A stretch of 64,000 nucleotides of DNA from Nonomuraea muscovyensis. Lineage in GTDB: Bacteria; Actinomycetota; Actinomycetes; Streptosporangiales; Streptosporangiaceae. The notes under the pieces are model-generated. The model was given only the letters and a program-made list of their open reading frames with translations. It was not told the DNA's origin and searched no databases. Location of the stretch: the NCBI RefSeq assembly GCF_014207745.1, contig NZ_JACHJB010000001.1, positions 2,108,001 through 2,172,000 of the forward strand, read 5' to 3'. This document shows, piece after piece, positions 33,780 to 43,605 of this stretch. The translations under genes were made by a program, and so were the position numbers. Every line of letters begins with the position of its first letter. The first letter of the stretch is position 1.

Positions 33780-34104
33780 CGGAACGCGCGCCGTCCTGCC
33801 CCATGAGATCGAGATCCGCCGCGGCGCCGTCGGAGTCCTCGTCGGGGTGCTGGGGAGAGGAGAAGCGGGCAGGCACGTCGTACCCCGCCATCACCCGCCG
33901 GAACCGGCGGCGATCCACGTCGGCCAGGTGACGGATCAGACCGAGCAGCGAGAGCGTGGCGGGCTCCACCGACAGCCGGGCCAGCCCGCCCTCCAGGCCC
34001 GCGCACTTCAACCCCAGCGTCGCACGGTGCGAGCCGAGAACGTTGAGGAGCATGCACCGCTCGTCGCCGGTGGCGGGATGGCTGAGGCGACGCTCATGTT
34101 CGCC
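33780..34104 (-). pseudogene. DinB/DUF664-family remnant
   Basis: SHPATGDERCMLLNVLGSHR, CAGLEGGLARLSVEPATLSL and LGLIRHLADVDRRRFRRVMA are the N-terminal helices of a DUF664 DinB-like protein. After about residue 110 the reading loses similarity and the C-terminal third is missing. Its truncated end faces the att scar, so element turnover may have damaged it. Confidence 0.65.
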
Positions 34105-34288
34105 CGCGAAGGACTCGGCTCTTCTGCTACGACCAGAGTCGATCAAGATCTGGGTTCGCGCACCACGCGGGGAGCGGCAGCTGCCCGCTTGGTGCCTGAT
34201 TCCACCTGGCTAGAGATCCCCCTGACGGGGGAAGAACGCCGGTGGCGCCTCCGACACAATGGCAGTTCGACTGAGGAGCCACGTACAG

Positions 34289-34993
34289 ATGCCAGCACAG
34301 GGAACGCCTTCGTCCAAGGGCCAGGAGATCCAGCGGACATTCGACAGGATCACTGACTACTACGATCTGATGAATCGCCTCATGACCCTGGGACGGCATT
34401 CCGCCTGGTGTCGTGAGGTCGCGGCGGGCGCGAAAGTCCCGCCGGGTGGGAGCATGCTCGACATCGCCACCGGAACCGGCGTCATCGCTCTTGCCGCACT
34501 CGAGAGATATCCGAACTCGGCCGTCCACGCCGTCGATTTCTCGGAGCGGATGCTGGCGGCGGCGGCCGGCAAGCCGGGGGCCTCCGCCATCACGTGGCAG
34601 CAGGCGGACGCCAATGACCTGCCTTTCGGCGACGCTTCCTTCGACGCGGTCACGCACGGCTATCTCCTGCGGAACGTGGAGAATGTCGAGCGCGTGCTCG
34701 AAGAGCAGTACCGCGTGCTCAAACCCGGAGGCCGGGTCGTCATTCTGGAGACGTGCCCGCCGCGAGGGCCGCTCCGCTACCCGGTGGAGCTGGGGGTGCG
34801 GATCGTGATTCCCCTTCTCGGCCAGGTGGTCGCACGCGATCGGCAGTCGTATGCGTATCTGCAGGAATCGACGCTCGGCTTCATGACTCCGCAGGAGGTC
34901 TCCGCGATCCTCCGCCGGGTCGGCTTCAGCTCCATATCGTGGAAGAAGAGGTTCTTCGGCACCCACATGATCATCTCGGCCGGAAAGCGGTAA
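34289..34993 (+). CDS. UbiE/MenG-type methyltransferase
   Basis: ATG 34289 gives 234 residues. The family signature FDRITDYYDLMNRLMTLGRH, the SAM site LDIATGTGVIALAAL and RVLKPGGRVVILE are present. UbiE/MenG enzymes methylate demethylmenaquinone in the last step of menaquinone synthesis; several actinomycete paralogues act on other quinone-like substrates. No men genes are nearby, so the exact substrate is open. Confidence 0.85.
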   Translation: MPAQGTPSSKGQEIQRTFDRITDYYDLMNRLMTLGRHSAWCREVAAGAKVPPGGSMLDIATGTGVIALAALERYPNSAVHAVDFSERMLAAAAGKPGASAITWQQADANDLPFGDASFDAVTHGYLLRNVENVERVLEEQYRVLKPGGRVVILETCPPRGPLRYPVELGVRIVIPLLGQVVARDRQSYAYLQESTLGFMTPQEVSAILRRVGFSSISWKKRFFGTHMIISAGKR

Positions 34994-35102
34994 GCCCTTC
35001 GCGCGCCCGGCAGAACGGGAGCGATGCTGAAAAGCTGTGGATCAGCGGGAGAGGGTAGTAAGCGCCACGAGTGCCCCGCGGGAACGCGAGGGACTCGCAG
35101 GA

Positions 35103-35771
35103 TCATTCTCGACGCCGGCGGCTGTTCGTGGGCTCTTCAACGCCGGTGCCGGCAAGGCCGAGCTCGTAGGCGAGGACGGCAGCCTGGGTGCGGTCGCGAG
35201 CGCCGAGCTTGTCCAGGAGATTGCCGACGTGCGTCTTGACCGTCTCCCTGGTGACGTACAGCGCCGAGGCGATCTCCGCGTTGTTCTGCCCGAGTGCGAT
35301 GTGCCGCAGGACGTCCAGCTCGCGCGGGGTCAGCTCGACCGGCACGCGCTGCCGGGCGGTGCCGACATGCGGCGAGGCGATGCGGCGCAGCGCGTCGGGG
35401 AAGAGCACCGCGTCGCGCCCGTGCACCAGCCGGACGGCCTCCACCAGATCGCCGGCGGGCGAGCGTTTGAGCACGTAGCCGGCGGCGCCTGCGCGCAGGG
35501 CACCCCAGACGAGCTGGTCGCTCTCGAACGTGGTGACCATGATGACGCGCGTCTTCGGGGAGCGGCGGGCGAGCTCCCGGGTCGCGGCCAGACCGTCCAT
35601 GCCGGGCATGCGGATGTCCATCAGCACGACGTCCGCGCCGGTGCCGGCTTCGACCGCCGCACGGCCGTCGGCGGCCTCGGCGATCACCTCGATGTCGTCG
35701 TGGAGGGAGAGCATGGTCGCCCAACCCGAGCGGATCAGCTTCTCGTCGTCGGCCAGGACGACCCGGATCAC
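35103..35771 (-). CDS. LuxR/NarL-type response regulator
   Basis: The receiver domain has phospho-acceptor D52 in VLMDIRMPGMDG; the C-terminal LuxR helix-turn-helix has LTPRELDVLRHIALGQNNAE. GTG 35771 gives 222 residues. A second GTG at 35786, in frame, overlaps the kinase stop by 4 bp and may be the real start. It is the partner of the kinase directly upstream. Confidence 0.92.
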   Translation of the reverse strand: MIRVVLADDEKLIRSGWATMLSLHDDIEVIAEAADGRAAVEAGTGADVVLMDIRMPGMDGLAATRELARRSPKTRVIMVTTFESDQLVWGALRAGAAGYVLKRSPAGDLVEAVRLVHGRDAVLFPDALRRIASPHVGTARQRVPVELTPRELDVLRHIALGQNNAEIASALYVTRETVKTHVGNLLDKLGARDRTQAAVLAYELGLAGTGVEEPTNSRRRRE

Positions 35772-35782
35772 AGCGGTCCGGA

Positions 35783-36832
35783 TCACAGCGGCAGGTTCGC
35801 CCGGACGCGCCACGTTCCGCCCACCTCCTCCCAGGTGCACGTCCCGCCTGCGAGCCGGGCCCGCATGCGCATGCCGGTCAGGCCGCGCCCCGGCTCCCCG
35901 GGCCCGCCCAGGGTTGCGTTGTTCATGGTCAGGGTCAGATCGGCGCCGACGGCGACGCCGAGCGTGACCGGGCCGTGCCCGTGGCGCAGGGCGTTGGTGA
36001 GCGCCTCCCTGGCGATCGCGAAGGCGGCCCGCGACGTTGCGGGCGGGACCTTGCCGAGGTGGTCGACACTGACCCGGACGTCGAGACCGCGGGTGAGCGT
36101 GCCGAGCGCCTCCAGGGTGGGCGTCTCTCCCGCCGCGCCGTCGTCGAGCACGCTGAGCAGCACGTCGAGCTCCTGCTGAGCGTCGCGAGCGGTGGTCGTC
36201 AGGTGCCCGAGCGACTGCGCGGCGAGCGCGGGGGCGGCGCGCTGCAGCGCCGCCTCGGCCGCCATGGCCTGCACCAGGACGACGCTGAGGGCGTGGCCGA
36301 CGGAGTCGTGCAGTTCCAGGGCGAGTGACTGGCGGCGGCCGAGCTCGTCGATCAGGCGGGACGGCTCGGAGCGCAGCAGCCGGCGTGCGACCCAGCGTTG
36401 GCCGAAGCCGGTGGCGACCATCGCGGCCAGCACGACGGCGGCGAGCAGCAGCACCTCGGCCACCTCGCCGGGCGCCGCGCGCCATGCCCGCGGGAGCAGC
36501 CCGGGAGACAGCGCCAGCACGGCCGCGCTGAGCGTCGCGCCGACGTACAAGTGCAGGCTGGTCAGGGCCACCAGGTAGAGACGGTCGCCCCGCTCGGGCA
36601 CCTCGACGTCGAGCAGGTCCGACAGCGCGGTCACCTCCAGGCGCCGCATCAGCGGCATCATCGCGAGCAGCACCGAGGCGGGCAGGCACGCCGCCCACAG
36701 CACCAGCAGGCGTCCCGGCGTCAGCTCCGCCAGGATCAGCAAGCCGAGCCCCGCAGCGACCGGAGCCAGCAGCGCGGCGCCCAGTAGCTGGTAGACCCCG
36801 GCCCGCAGGGCATGGGCGAGATGGCGCTTCAC
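35783..36832 (-). CDS. Sensor histidine kinase (HisKA_3, NarX/DesK-like)
   Basis: GTG 36832 gives 349 residues. Two groups of membrane segments cover about 15-65 and 85-145. The phosphorylated His is H175 in LALELHDSVGHALSV, and the ATP-binding part has AIAREALTNALRHGHG and GRGLTGMRMRARLAGG. It should autophosphorylate and pass phosphate to the coupled regulator. The signal is unknown; a membrane-protein gene diverges 87 bp upstream and may be a target. Confidence 0.9.
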   Translation of the reverse strand: MKRHLAHALRAGVYQLLGAALLAPVAAGLGLLILAELTPGRLLVLWAACLPASVLLAMMPLMRRLEVTALSDLLDVEVPERGDRLYLVALTSLHLYVGATLSAAVLALSPGLLPRAWRAAPGEVAEVLLLAAVVLAAMVATGFGQRWVARRLLRSEPSRLIDELGRRQSLALELHDSVGHALSVVLVQAMAAEAALQRAAPALAAQSLGHLTTTARDAQQELDVLLSVLDDGAAGETPTLEALGTLTRGLDVRVSVDHLGKVPPATSRAAFAIAREALTNALRHGHGPVTLGVAVGADLTLTMNNATLGGPGEPGRGLTGMRMRARLAGGTCTWEEVGGTWRVRANLPL

Positions 36833-36919
36833 GAGGCCCGACGTTAGCCGACGTCTCGAGGGGTGCACTCCCCCGCCGGGGGGAGGTGGCACGGCCCGGT
36901 CGTTCCTAGCGTGATCGTC

Positions 36920-37525
36920 ATGACGAGAACCGATCACCCACGCGGCGCTGCGCCCTCGCTTCCCGTGATCGCTGGAACAGCAGGGTCGCCGGTGACCAGC
37001 GGGCGGCTGCGTACAGTGTGGAGAGCCGCCCACGCCCCGGTGGCCGGGGTTCCCCGCTGGGCACGGCTTGCCGCGTACACCGTGCCGTTCACCGTGCTGC
37101 CATCCAGCCTCTGGCGGCTGCCTGCCGTGTTCGATGAAGGGATCGGGCTGGGCGAGCGGGCGTACATCGTCTTCCTGTCGATCCTGTCGGAGCTGGTGGC
37201 GTTCACCGCCGTCGGGTTGGTCGCCGCGTGGGGAGAGCGGTTCCCTCGCTGGATCCCTGGGCTGCGTGGTCGCAGAGTACCGACGCCGGCCGCCGTCATT
37301 CCCGCGACACTCGGCGCCGTGATCTTGACGGTCCTGTGGACCGCCGCCTTCGTGACCGAGTTCGCCGGAGTCACCCTCCGCGGCGAGCCGACTCCCGCGG
37401 ACTTCCCCACCCAAGCAGGCGGCTGGGAGGCCGCGATCTTCTACATCTGCTACCTTCCGCTCCTGCTGTGGGGACCCCTGCTCGCCGCCGTCACCTACGC
37501 CTACCACCGGCGCCGGACCCAGTGA
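36920..37525 (+). CDS. Integral membrane protein of unknown function
   Basis: ATG 36920 gives 201 residues with four likely membrane segments (LAAYTVPFTVLPSSLWRLP, IVFLSILSELVAFTAVGLVA, AVILTVLWTAAFVTEFAGV, AIFYICYLPLLLWGPLLAAV). It resembles small actinomycete permease-like proteins often placed next to two-component systems. It diverges from the kinase gene, so shared regulation is likely. Confidence 0.7.
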   Translation: MTRTDHPRGAAPSLPVIAGTAGSPVTSGRLRTVWRAAHAPVAGVPRWARLAAYTVPFTVLPSSLWRLPAVFDEGIGLGERAYIVFLSILSELVAFTAVGLVAAWGERFPRWIPGLRGRRVPTPAAVIPATLGAVILTVLWTAAFVTEFAGVTLRGEPTPADFPTQAGGWEAAIFYICYLPLLLWGPLLAAVTYAYHRRRTQ

Positions 37526-37769
37526 GCCCCCGTCGGCGCACCACCGTGCCCCCCAAACCCTGGCGCATCACGTGAACACATCCGTTTGCGTTCACTGAAC
37601 GAGGTGGGGAGAGGTGCGTGGGGATACTCGTTCGTTCGTCCGCCAGGCGACCGCCAAGCCGAGATCGACGCCGTACCCCTGCCGCTGACGCCCTCGGCTC
37701 GTGAAGATCCGGAACATACGAGGAACAATCTCGGCCTGTCATGCCCGGCAATACGTGAAGCCTCGACTT

Positions 37770-38132
37770 CTAAAGCGTGTCCTCCTCGTCAGCGGGCGGA
37801 AGCAGGCCGCATGCATGCTCGATGTCTCCGCTTGCGATCATGTCTCGGATGGCCGCGATCATCGACGCGAAGCCGGGCTCGCGGATGATGACGAGGTCCG
37901 TCCAGTAGAAGTATCGGCCGTTGAGGGATTCGCCTGTCTCCTGCCAGCGATCCATGATCCCACTGACAACGTCAAGTGTCATGAAGGTCGCGTACCGACG
38001 GGTACCATCCGCCAGTGTGATGGTCGCGTCGGCCTGATCAGCCGTCTCGGGGGCGTACCCCTCCCATGCGGGGATCATCATCTTGAAGTCCTGGTCGCTG
38101 ACGCGATAGAAAGGCCCGTCAATCTCGATCAT
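37770..38132 (-). CDS. Conserved hypothetical protein (120 aa)
   Basis: ATG 38132 gives MIEIDGPFYRVSDQDFKMMI. The protein is soluble and has alternating strands and helices (ATITLADGTRRYATFMTLDV, YFYWTDLVIIREPG). Single small proteins of this type are often immunity-like, but no family could be assigned. Confidence 0.65.
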   Translation of the reverse strand: MIEIDGPFYRVSDQDFKMMIPAWEGYAPETADQADATITLADGTRRYATFMTLDVVSGIMDRWQETGESLNGRYFYWTDLVIIREPGFASMIAAIRDMIASGDIEHACGLLPPADEEDTL

Positions 38133-38610
38133 GCAGCCCACTCTGCCAGGACCGCCGCGGGCTGCGACAACCCTCAAGTCGCCCCGTGATCGCTGAAGTC
38201 AGCGAGCCTCCACGGGTTGCAGGGCAATACGAGGCCGGTCAAACCGTTCGGGGTGGACCGCCCACACACTCGATGGAGTGCATTTCGTCGATGCGCTCGG
38301 GCCCCTGCGTTCTGGTGATGAGTTGGTCGATCGGCTGGCCTTCACGATGCACGAGGCGACTCTCGGGGAGCTCGTGAAAGGTCTCACGTCACTCGGTGGG
38401 CCGGCCCTCGAGGACCTCGGCCTGTATCGCGGCGGCCGTCGGCGTTGACGCCGGTGGCCACGGGCATGTGGACGTTGGTGATCCGCCCGAGCAGATACGA
38501 GGTGGCGATCACGCTGATCCGCGTCTGCTCGGCCCGGCGGCGCCGCCGATCAGCGCGCCGTCGACCAGCGCGGCAGTCGGACCGGCCGGCTTGCGAGTGG
38601 TCGGCGTTGA
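38133..38610. other. Gene remnants, no intact gene
   Basis: A plus-strand frame (HTLDGVHFVDALGPLRSGDE to LEDLGLYRGGRRR, ending at 38448) and a minus-strand frame (ISVIATSYLLGRITNVHMPV) look like gene ends without beginnings. Neither could be assigned. Confidence 0.4.
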
Positions 38611-39372
38611 TCAGGCTTCTGTCAGGAAGGCCAGTGCGTCGGCGGCGAAGCGCTTGTCGGTGAATGTGCCGCTGTGGCTGCGGCCCGGGTAGACGACGAG
38701 TTGGGCGCCGGGGATGCCGTCGACTGTCTGCCGAGCCAGTTCCAGGGGGTAGACGAGGTCCTTGTCGCCCTGGATCAGCAGCGTCGCCGCCCCGATGTCG
38801 GGCAGCCGGCCGCGCAGGTCGAAGCCGTCCTCGGCGTTGAGCACGATGACGGCGTCGGTGTGGTCCTTCTGGCCGGTGTCCGACAGCCACAGTAGGACTT
38901 TGAGCAGTTTCTGCCCTGTCTTCGATTCGGTGACGATCTCAGCCAGCGCGGGGCTCGGCCGCCTGCCCTGACGTGCGCGGTCGATGTAGGCGCGTTGGGC
39001 TCGCCTGCCGACGGGGCCGAGAGTGCACGCCGTGCCCGAAAGGACCAGGCGGCCGACCAGATCGGGATGGTCGGCGGCGAGCTGGAGGGCGATGGAGCCG
39101 CCGGTGGAGATGGCCAGGATGTTCACCGGGCCTTCGAAGGTGGTCCTGATCGCTTGAGCGTAGACGGCGGCGAGGTCGGTCATCGTCGTGGCCGGGGGCA
39201 GCCCGGGTGGCCGGTTGACGACGTAGACGGTGAAGTTCGTGGTGAACGGCCGGATCATCCGCATCGTGGACCAGCGCGCCAGGCCGGTGGGGTTGGCCGC
39301 TTGTGGAGTGAAGAGCAGGACGACCAAGGGCGGTCCTTCGCCGGCTGACAGGTAGGGCAGCCCGTTCAGCAT
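38611..39372 (-). CDS. Alpha/beta hydrolase
   Basis: The 253-residue protein has the nucleophile elbow STGGS in ILAISTGGSIALQLAADHPD, a late Asp in LLIQGDKDLVYPLE and His in YPGRSHSGTF, giving a complete catalytic triad. It is an esterase or related hydrolase; the substrate is unknown. Its start overlaps the end of the TetR gene by 7 bp, so the regulator and enzyme are co-transcribed. Confidence 0.85.
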   Translation of the reverse strand: MLNGLPYLSAGEGPPLVVLLFTPQAANPTGLARWSTMRMIRPFTTNFTVYVVNRPPGLPPATTMTDLAAVYAQAIRTTFEGPVNILAISTGGSIALQLAADHPDLVGRLVLSGTACTLGPVGRRAQRAYIDRARQGRRPSPALAEIVTESKTGQKLLKVLLWLSDTGQKDHTDAVIVLNAEDGFDLRGRLPDIGAATLLIQGDKDLVYPLELARQTVDGIPGAQLVVYPGRSHSGTFTDKRFAADALAFLTEA

Positions 39373-39953
39373 GAGGTGATCCCGTCTGTGACCGCGTCGA
39401 TCAGGCGGTCCATCACGGCAGGGTAGAGTTCGGCGCCCAGGTGGTCGGCGTGCAGCGGGGTCAGCAGGACCGCGCGCAGCACGCCGAGCAGGACCTCGGG
39501 GTCGCCTTCCACGCGGGTGTCGAGGAACGTGAGCAGGTCGGCCATCGGGCCGCCCTGTGCGGCGGCCATACGCTCGGGGGTGAGCTTGGCTGCGACCGCT
39601 GCCATCTCCTGGGGATGGGACATCAGCCGCCGGTAGAGCAGGTTGGTGTCGAGTTCGGCGATCGTGGCGCGCAGGAAGCGCCGCAGCGCGTCGCGGGTGT
39701 CGGTGCCGAGATTGAGGCCTTCGTCGATCACCCGCCGCCGCACCTGCTCGCTCTGCCGCAGCATCGCCTCGAAGTACAGGTCTTCCTTCGAGGCGAAGAA
39801 GGCGTAGAGCGAGCTCTTGGCGATGCCCGCAGGAGCCGTCAGCTCCTCCAGGGACGTCTTGCGCAGCCCTTGGGTGGAGAAGAGGAGGGTGGCGGCGTTG
39901 AGCAACTGCTCGGTGATCCGCGACCGCTCTTCATCGGAGAACGCCGGCGGCAT
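39366..39953 (-). CDS. TetR-family regulator
   Basis: ATG 39953 gives 195 residues. The N-terminal helix-turn-helix reads LLNAATLLFSTQGLRKTSLE, then GIAKSSLYAFFASKEDLYFE, a classic TetR domain; the rest is the ligand-binding bundle. It is the first gene of a two-gene unit with the hydrolase and probably represses it. Confidence 0.9.
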   Translation of the reverse strand: MPPAFSDEERSRITEQLLNAATLLFSTQGLRKTSLEELTAPAGIAKSSLYAFFASKEDLYFEAMLRQSEQVRRRVIDEGLNLGTDTRDALRRFLRATIAELDTNLLYRRLMSHPQEMAAVAAKLTPERMAAAQGGPMADLLTFLDTRVEGDPEVLLGVLRAVLLTPLHADHLGAELYPAVMDRLIDAVTDGITSC

Positions 39954-40114
39954 ATTGTCTCCATATGAACGGATTGTTTTTTCGTTCACAGAGCATACGG
40001 TCGGCAGGTCGGTCGACGCAAAACACTCACCACGGCGTGGCGGTGCGGATCGCGTGGTGCCACCGGCTCGAAGCTTGGGGTGCTTGTCCTTGAAGTCGCC
40101 GTTCTTCTTGGTCA

Positions 40115-40698
40115 GGGCCAGGACCTCGGGACTCGGCGACTTCGGTTGGGTGGGGGATCCCCAGCTCGTCGACGCGCTCCCGCCGGGCTTCACATGGAAC
40201 GACGATCATCAGGTGTGTGTCGACGAGGCCGAACGCGAAGGTGATCGCGAGCGCGAGACGCGGGCGATGGCCGAGTACGGCACCGCCCTGCTCCAGGACG
40301 GGCGCTTTGCCGAAGCCGCAGAAGTGTTGCAGGCAGCCGTGGCCCGTGGCGCCCGGCCGCACGTCGAACTGGCGCTCGCCCTGACCGCCTGCGGGACGGT
40401 GCCGCCGCGGTTCGGCGGCGCGGACGTGGGCGAGCTGAAGGAACGCGCCCCATCGCTCGTCGGGGGCGCCGCAGACCCGCACACCGAGGGGTGCCTCTGG
40501 ATGGCGACGGGCAACTTGCTGAGGGTCGCCGGGGACCAGGACGCGATCCCCACGCTGGAGAAGACCCTGGCGATCTTCCGCGCGCGCTCGGCTCCGCGGC
40601 TGCACGGCCGAGTCCAGGGCTTGACGGACTCGGTGCCGGTTGTCGGAGGCCGCTCACCGCTGGACGACTCGTCCAGCACAATTCCACCAGCGACATGA
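40115..40698 (+). pseudogene. TPR-like C-terminal fragment
   Basis: The frame from about 40115 has strong coding bias and reads GDRERETRAMAEYGTALLQD, then RFAEAAEVLQAAVARGARPH and DAIPTLEKTLAIFRARSAP, resembling tetratricopeptide repeats. No convincing start or N-terminal domain lies upstream, so it is probably the end of a lost larger protein. It converges on the ligase gene. Confidence 0.45.
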
Positions 40699-40703
40699 TC
40701 AGC

Positions 40704-42203
40704 TCACGGCCGGGCCCGGGTGCGCAGGTCCCACTTGCGGACCTTGCCGGAACCGGTGCGCGGGAGGTCGTCGACGAGGTCGACGTAGCGGGGGATCTTG
40801 TACTTGGCCAGCCGGTCGAGAAGGAAGTCGCGCAGTTCGCCCCCGGTGACGTGCGTGTCAGGGCGGGGGACGACGAAGGCATGGCCGACCTCGCCCCACC
40901 TCTCGTCCGGCACGCCGACGACGGCGGCCTCGGCCACGGCCGGGTGCTCGGCGAGCGCGCCTTCCACCTCGGCCGGGTAGACGTTCTCGCCGCCGGAGAT
41001 GTACATGTCCTTCGCCCTGTCCACGATGTAGAGGTAGCCGTCCTCGTCGCGGGTGGCGATGTCGCCGGAGCGGAACCAGCCGTCCTCGTGGATGGCGGCC
41101 CGGGTGGCCTGCGGGTTGTTCCAGTATCCGGGGGTGACGTTCGGGCCCTGGATCAGCACCTCGCCCGGCTCGCCCGGAGCGGTGTCGGTGAGGTCGGGGC
41201 GGACGACGCGGACGTCGGCGAAGAAGACGGGAACGCCGGCCGAGCCGGCCTTGCGGGTGCTCTGGGCTGGTTCGAGGAAGGTGGCGCCCGGCGCGGTCTC
41301 GGTGAGCCCGTAACCCTGGCAGAACACCAGGCCACGGTCCTGGTACGTGCGGATGAGCGAGGGCGGGACTGGCGCGCCTCCAGCCATCAGGCTCCGCAGT
41401 GACGACAGGTCGGCGCTCTGCCAGCGGGGCGAGCCGGCGAAGGCGGCGAACATCGTGGTGACGCCGAACATCCACGTGACCCTGTGCTTCTCGATCAGGT
41501 CGTAGCAGCGCTCGACGTCCCAGGAAGGCATGACGACCGAGCAGCCACCCTTCAGGAACGTCGGCAACAGCGTCTGGTTGAGCGCGGCGACGTGGAAGAG
41601 CGGGGCGCTGACCAGCGTCACCTCGTCGCTGCGCAGATCCACGCCGACGAGCAGGTTGTAGCAGTTCCAGACCAGGTTGCCGTGGGTGAGCATGGCGCCC
41701 TTGGGGCGTCCGGTGGTGCCGGAGGTGTAGAGGATCAGCGCCACGTCGTCGAGGGTCACCGGCACGTCGATCGGGGTGTCCGGACCCCGGGCGAGCCACT
41801 CGTCGTACAGGTCGTGGGACACGACGGCGGTCAGCGACGGGATGTCCGTTAGCGCGCGGACCGATTCGGCGCACTCCGGTGCGTGGATCAGCACGCTCGC
41901 GCCGGAGTCGGCGAGCATGTAGGCGATCTCGGGGGCGGCCAGCCGGGAGTTGAGCGGGACGAAGACGGCGCCGAGCTTGTGGGTGGCGAACATGGTCTCG
42001 GCGAAGGCCACGTGGTTGGGGCCGAGGTAGGCGACCCGGTCGCCGGCCGTCACTCCGGCCCGCCGCAGCCGGCCGGCGAGTCTGGTCGTGCGCTCGTGGA
42101 TCTCGGCGTAGCTGAGGGTCCGGTCGCGGAAGACGAACGCCGGGCGGCTCGGGGTCATCTGGGCACGGCGGGCGGGCCAGCCGCCCAGTCCAGCGTTGCG
42201 CAT
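40704..42203 (-). CDS. Acyl-CoA synthetase (AMP-forming, FadD-like)
   Basis: The 499-residue protein has all ANL-superfamily motifs: ALILYTSGTTGRPKGAMLTH for ATP, QGYGLTETAP, the hinge RSGDIATRDEDGYLYIVDR, and the C-terminal Lys in PRTGSGKVRKWDL. It would activate a carboxylic acid to its CoA thioester. It is the last gene of the PaaX-flanked operon, 12 bp after the MHS transporter, so the imported acid is a plausible substrate. Confidence 0.9.
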   Translation of the reverse strand: MRNAGLGGWPARRAQMTPSRPAFVFRDRTLSYAEIHERTTRLAGRLRRAGVTAGDRVAYLGPNHVAFAETMFATHKLGAVFVPLNSRLAAPEIAYMLADSGASVLIHAPECAESVRALTDIPSLTAVVSHDLYDEWLARGPDTPIDVPVTLDDVALILYTSGTTGRPKGAMLTHGNLVWNCYNLLVGVDLRSDEVTLVSAPLFHVAALNQTLLPTFLKGGCSVVMPSWDVERCYDLIEKHRVTWMFGVTTMFAAFAGSPRWQSADLSSLRSLMAGGAPVPPSLIRTYQDRGLVFCQGYGLTETAPGATFLEPAQSTRKAGSAGVPVFFADVRVVRPDLTDTAPGEPGEVLIQGPNVTPGYWNNPQATRAAIHEDGWFRSGDIATRDEDGYLYIVDRAKDMYISGGENVYPAEVEGALAEHPAVAEAAVVGVPDERWGEVGHAFVVPRPDTHVTGGELRDFLLDRLAKYKIPRYVDLVDDLPRTGSGKVRKWDLRTRARP

Positions 42204-42215
42204 GACGATCTCCTG

Positions 42216-43556
42216 TCAGGCTCTCGGTGTACGGCCGGCGGCGCTCGGGACCGCCCCGGATCCCAGGTCGGCGCGACTGGTTTCGCCCAGCGCCAGCGTG
42301 CACAGCACGGTCAGCAGGCAGCAAGCGGCGATGGTCGCGGAGATGGCGCCGGTGCCGCCGCCCCCGCTCGCGGCCTGGATCTGGGCGAACAGCAGCGGGC
42401 CGAGACCGGCGCCGAGACCGGCGATCTGATAGCCGAGGGAGGCGCCGGTGTAGCGGCTGCGGGTGGAGAACAGCTCGGCGTACAGGGCGGCCAGCGGGCC
42501 GTACATCATCGGGTGGATGATCGACTGGCCGAGGACGAGGGCGAGGGTGAGCAGGCCCACGCTGCCGCTGTCGGTGAGCGGGAAGATGGAGAAGGCGTAC
42601 ACGGCGGCGGCCAGCGCGCCCGCCAGCACGATCGGCCGGCGGCCCACCCGGTCCGACAGGGCCGACCAGCCCAGGATGCCGGCGACCGCGATCCCGGAGG
42701 AGAGCGTCAGGCCGTTGAGCACCTGCTGCCGGGCGAAGCCGGCCTGCACGCCGTACGAGATGAGGAAGGTCGTGAGCGTGCCCTGCAGGACGAACGGCGA
42801 CAGGCCCACGCCGATGCCCAGCAGGAGCGTCTTGGGGTGATGGCGCAGCACGTCCATCAGCGGCGCGGAACGGGGCACGGGGGATCGGGTGGCGGTGGCG
42901 AAGACGGGGGTCTCCTCGACCCGCGCGCGGACGAACAGGCCGATCGCCAGCAGGACCAGGCTGATCAGGAACGGGACACGCCAGCCCCAGCTCAGGAACG
43001 CCTGCTCCGTCATGAGGGCGGCGCTGCCGTTGAGCGCCGCCGTCGACAGCAGCATGCCGAACGGGGCCCCGGCGTTGGTGAAGCTGGCCCACAGGCCGCG
43101 CCGTCCTGTGGCGTGTTCGGCGGACATGAGGACGGCGCCGCCCCACTCGCCGCCGACCGCGATGCCCTGGACGACGCGGAGGACGACGAGCGCGATGGGG
43201 GCGAGGCTGCCGACCTGCTCGTAGGTCGGCAGCAGGCCGATGAGAAAGCTGGCCGCCCCCATCAGGACCATGGTCAGCACCAGCATGCGCTTACGGCCGA
43301 GCCGGTCGCCGAAGTGGCCGAAGATGATGCCACCGAGCGGTCTGGCGAGGTAGCCGGTGGCGAAGGTGCCGAGGCTGGCCACGGTCGCGGCGAGCGGGCT
43401 GAGGTCGGTGAAGAAGATCTTGCCGAACACCAGGGCCGAGGCCGTGGCGTAGAGCAGGAAGTCGTAGTACTCGATGACGCTGCCGAGGAAGCTGGAGGTG
43501 ACGGCGCGGCGAAGCTGGACGGAGGTGGCCGAGGCGGGAGCCGACGAGGTGAACAT
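42216..43556 (-). CDS. MHS-type MFS transporter (proline/betaine/aromatic-acid symporter group)
   Basis: The 446-residue permease has the metabolite:H+ symporter signatures SSFLGSVIEYYDFLLYATAS, HFGDRLGRKRMLVLTMVL and VQGIAVGGEWGGAVLMSAEH. The family takes up small carboxylates and osmolytes. It lies between MaoC and the acyl-CoA ligase, so it likely imports the acid that the ligase activates. Confidence 0.9.
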   Translation of the reverse strand: MFTSSAPASATSVQLRRAVTSSFLGSVIEYYDFLLYATASALVFGKIFFTDLSPLAATVASLGTFATGYLARPLGGIIFGHFGDRLGRKRMLVLTMVLMGAASFLIGLLPTYEQVGSLAPIALVVLRVVQGIAVGGEWGGAVLMSAEHATGRRGLWASFTNAGAPFGMLLSTAALNGSAALMTEQAFLSWGWRVPFLISLVLLAIGLFVRARVEETPVFATATRSPVPRSAPLMDVLRHHPKTLLLGIGVGLSPFVLQGTLTTFLISYGVQAGFARQQVLNGLTLSSGIAVAGILGWSALSDRVGRRPIVLAGALAAAVYAFSIFPLTDSGSVGLLTLALVLGQSIIHPMMYGPLAALYAELFSTRSRYTGASLGYQIAGLGAGLGPLLFAQIQAASGGGGTGAISATIAACCLLTVLCTLALGETSRADLGSGAVPSAAGRTPRA

Positions 43557-43605
43557 GGGCGGTTCCGATCGTGGCGGTGGGGGGTCTCCGGCGTGCTGAC
43601 GGGGG

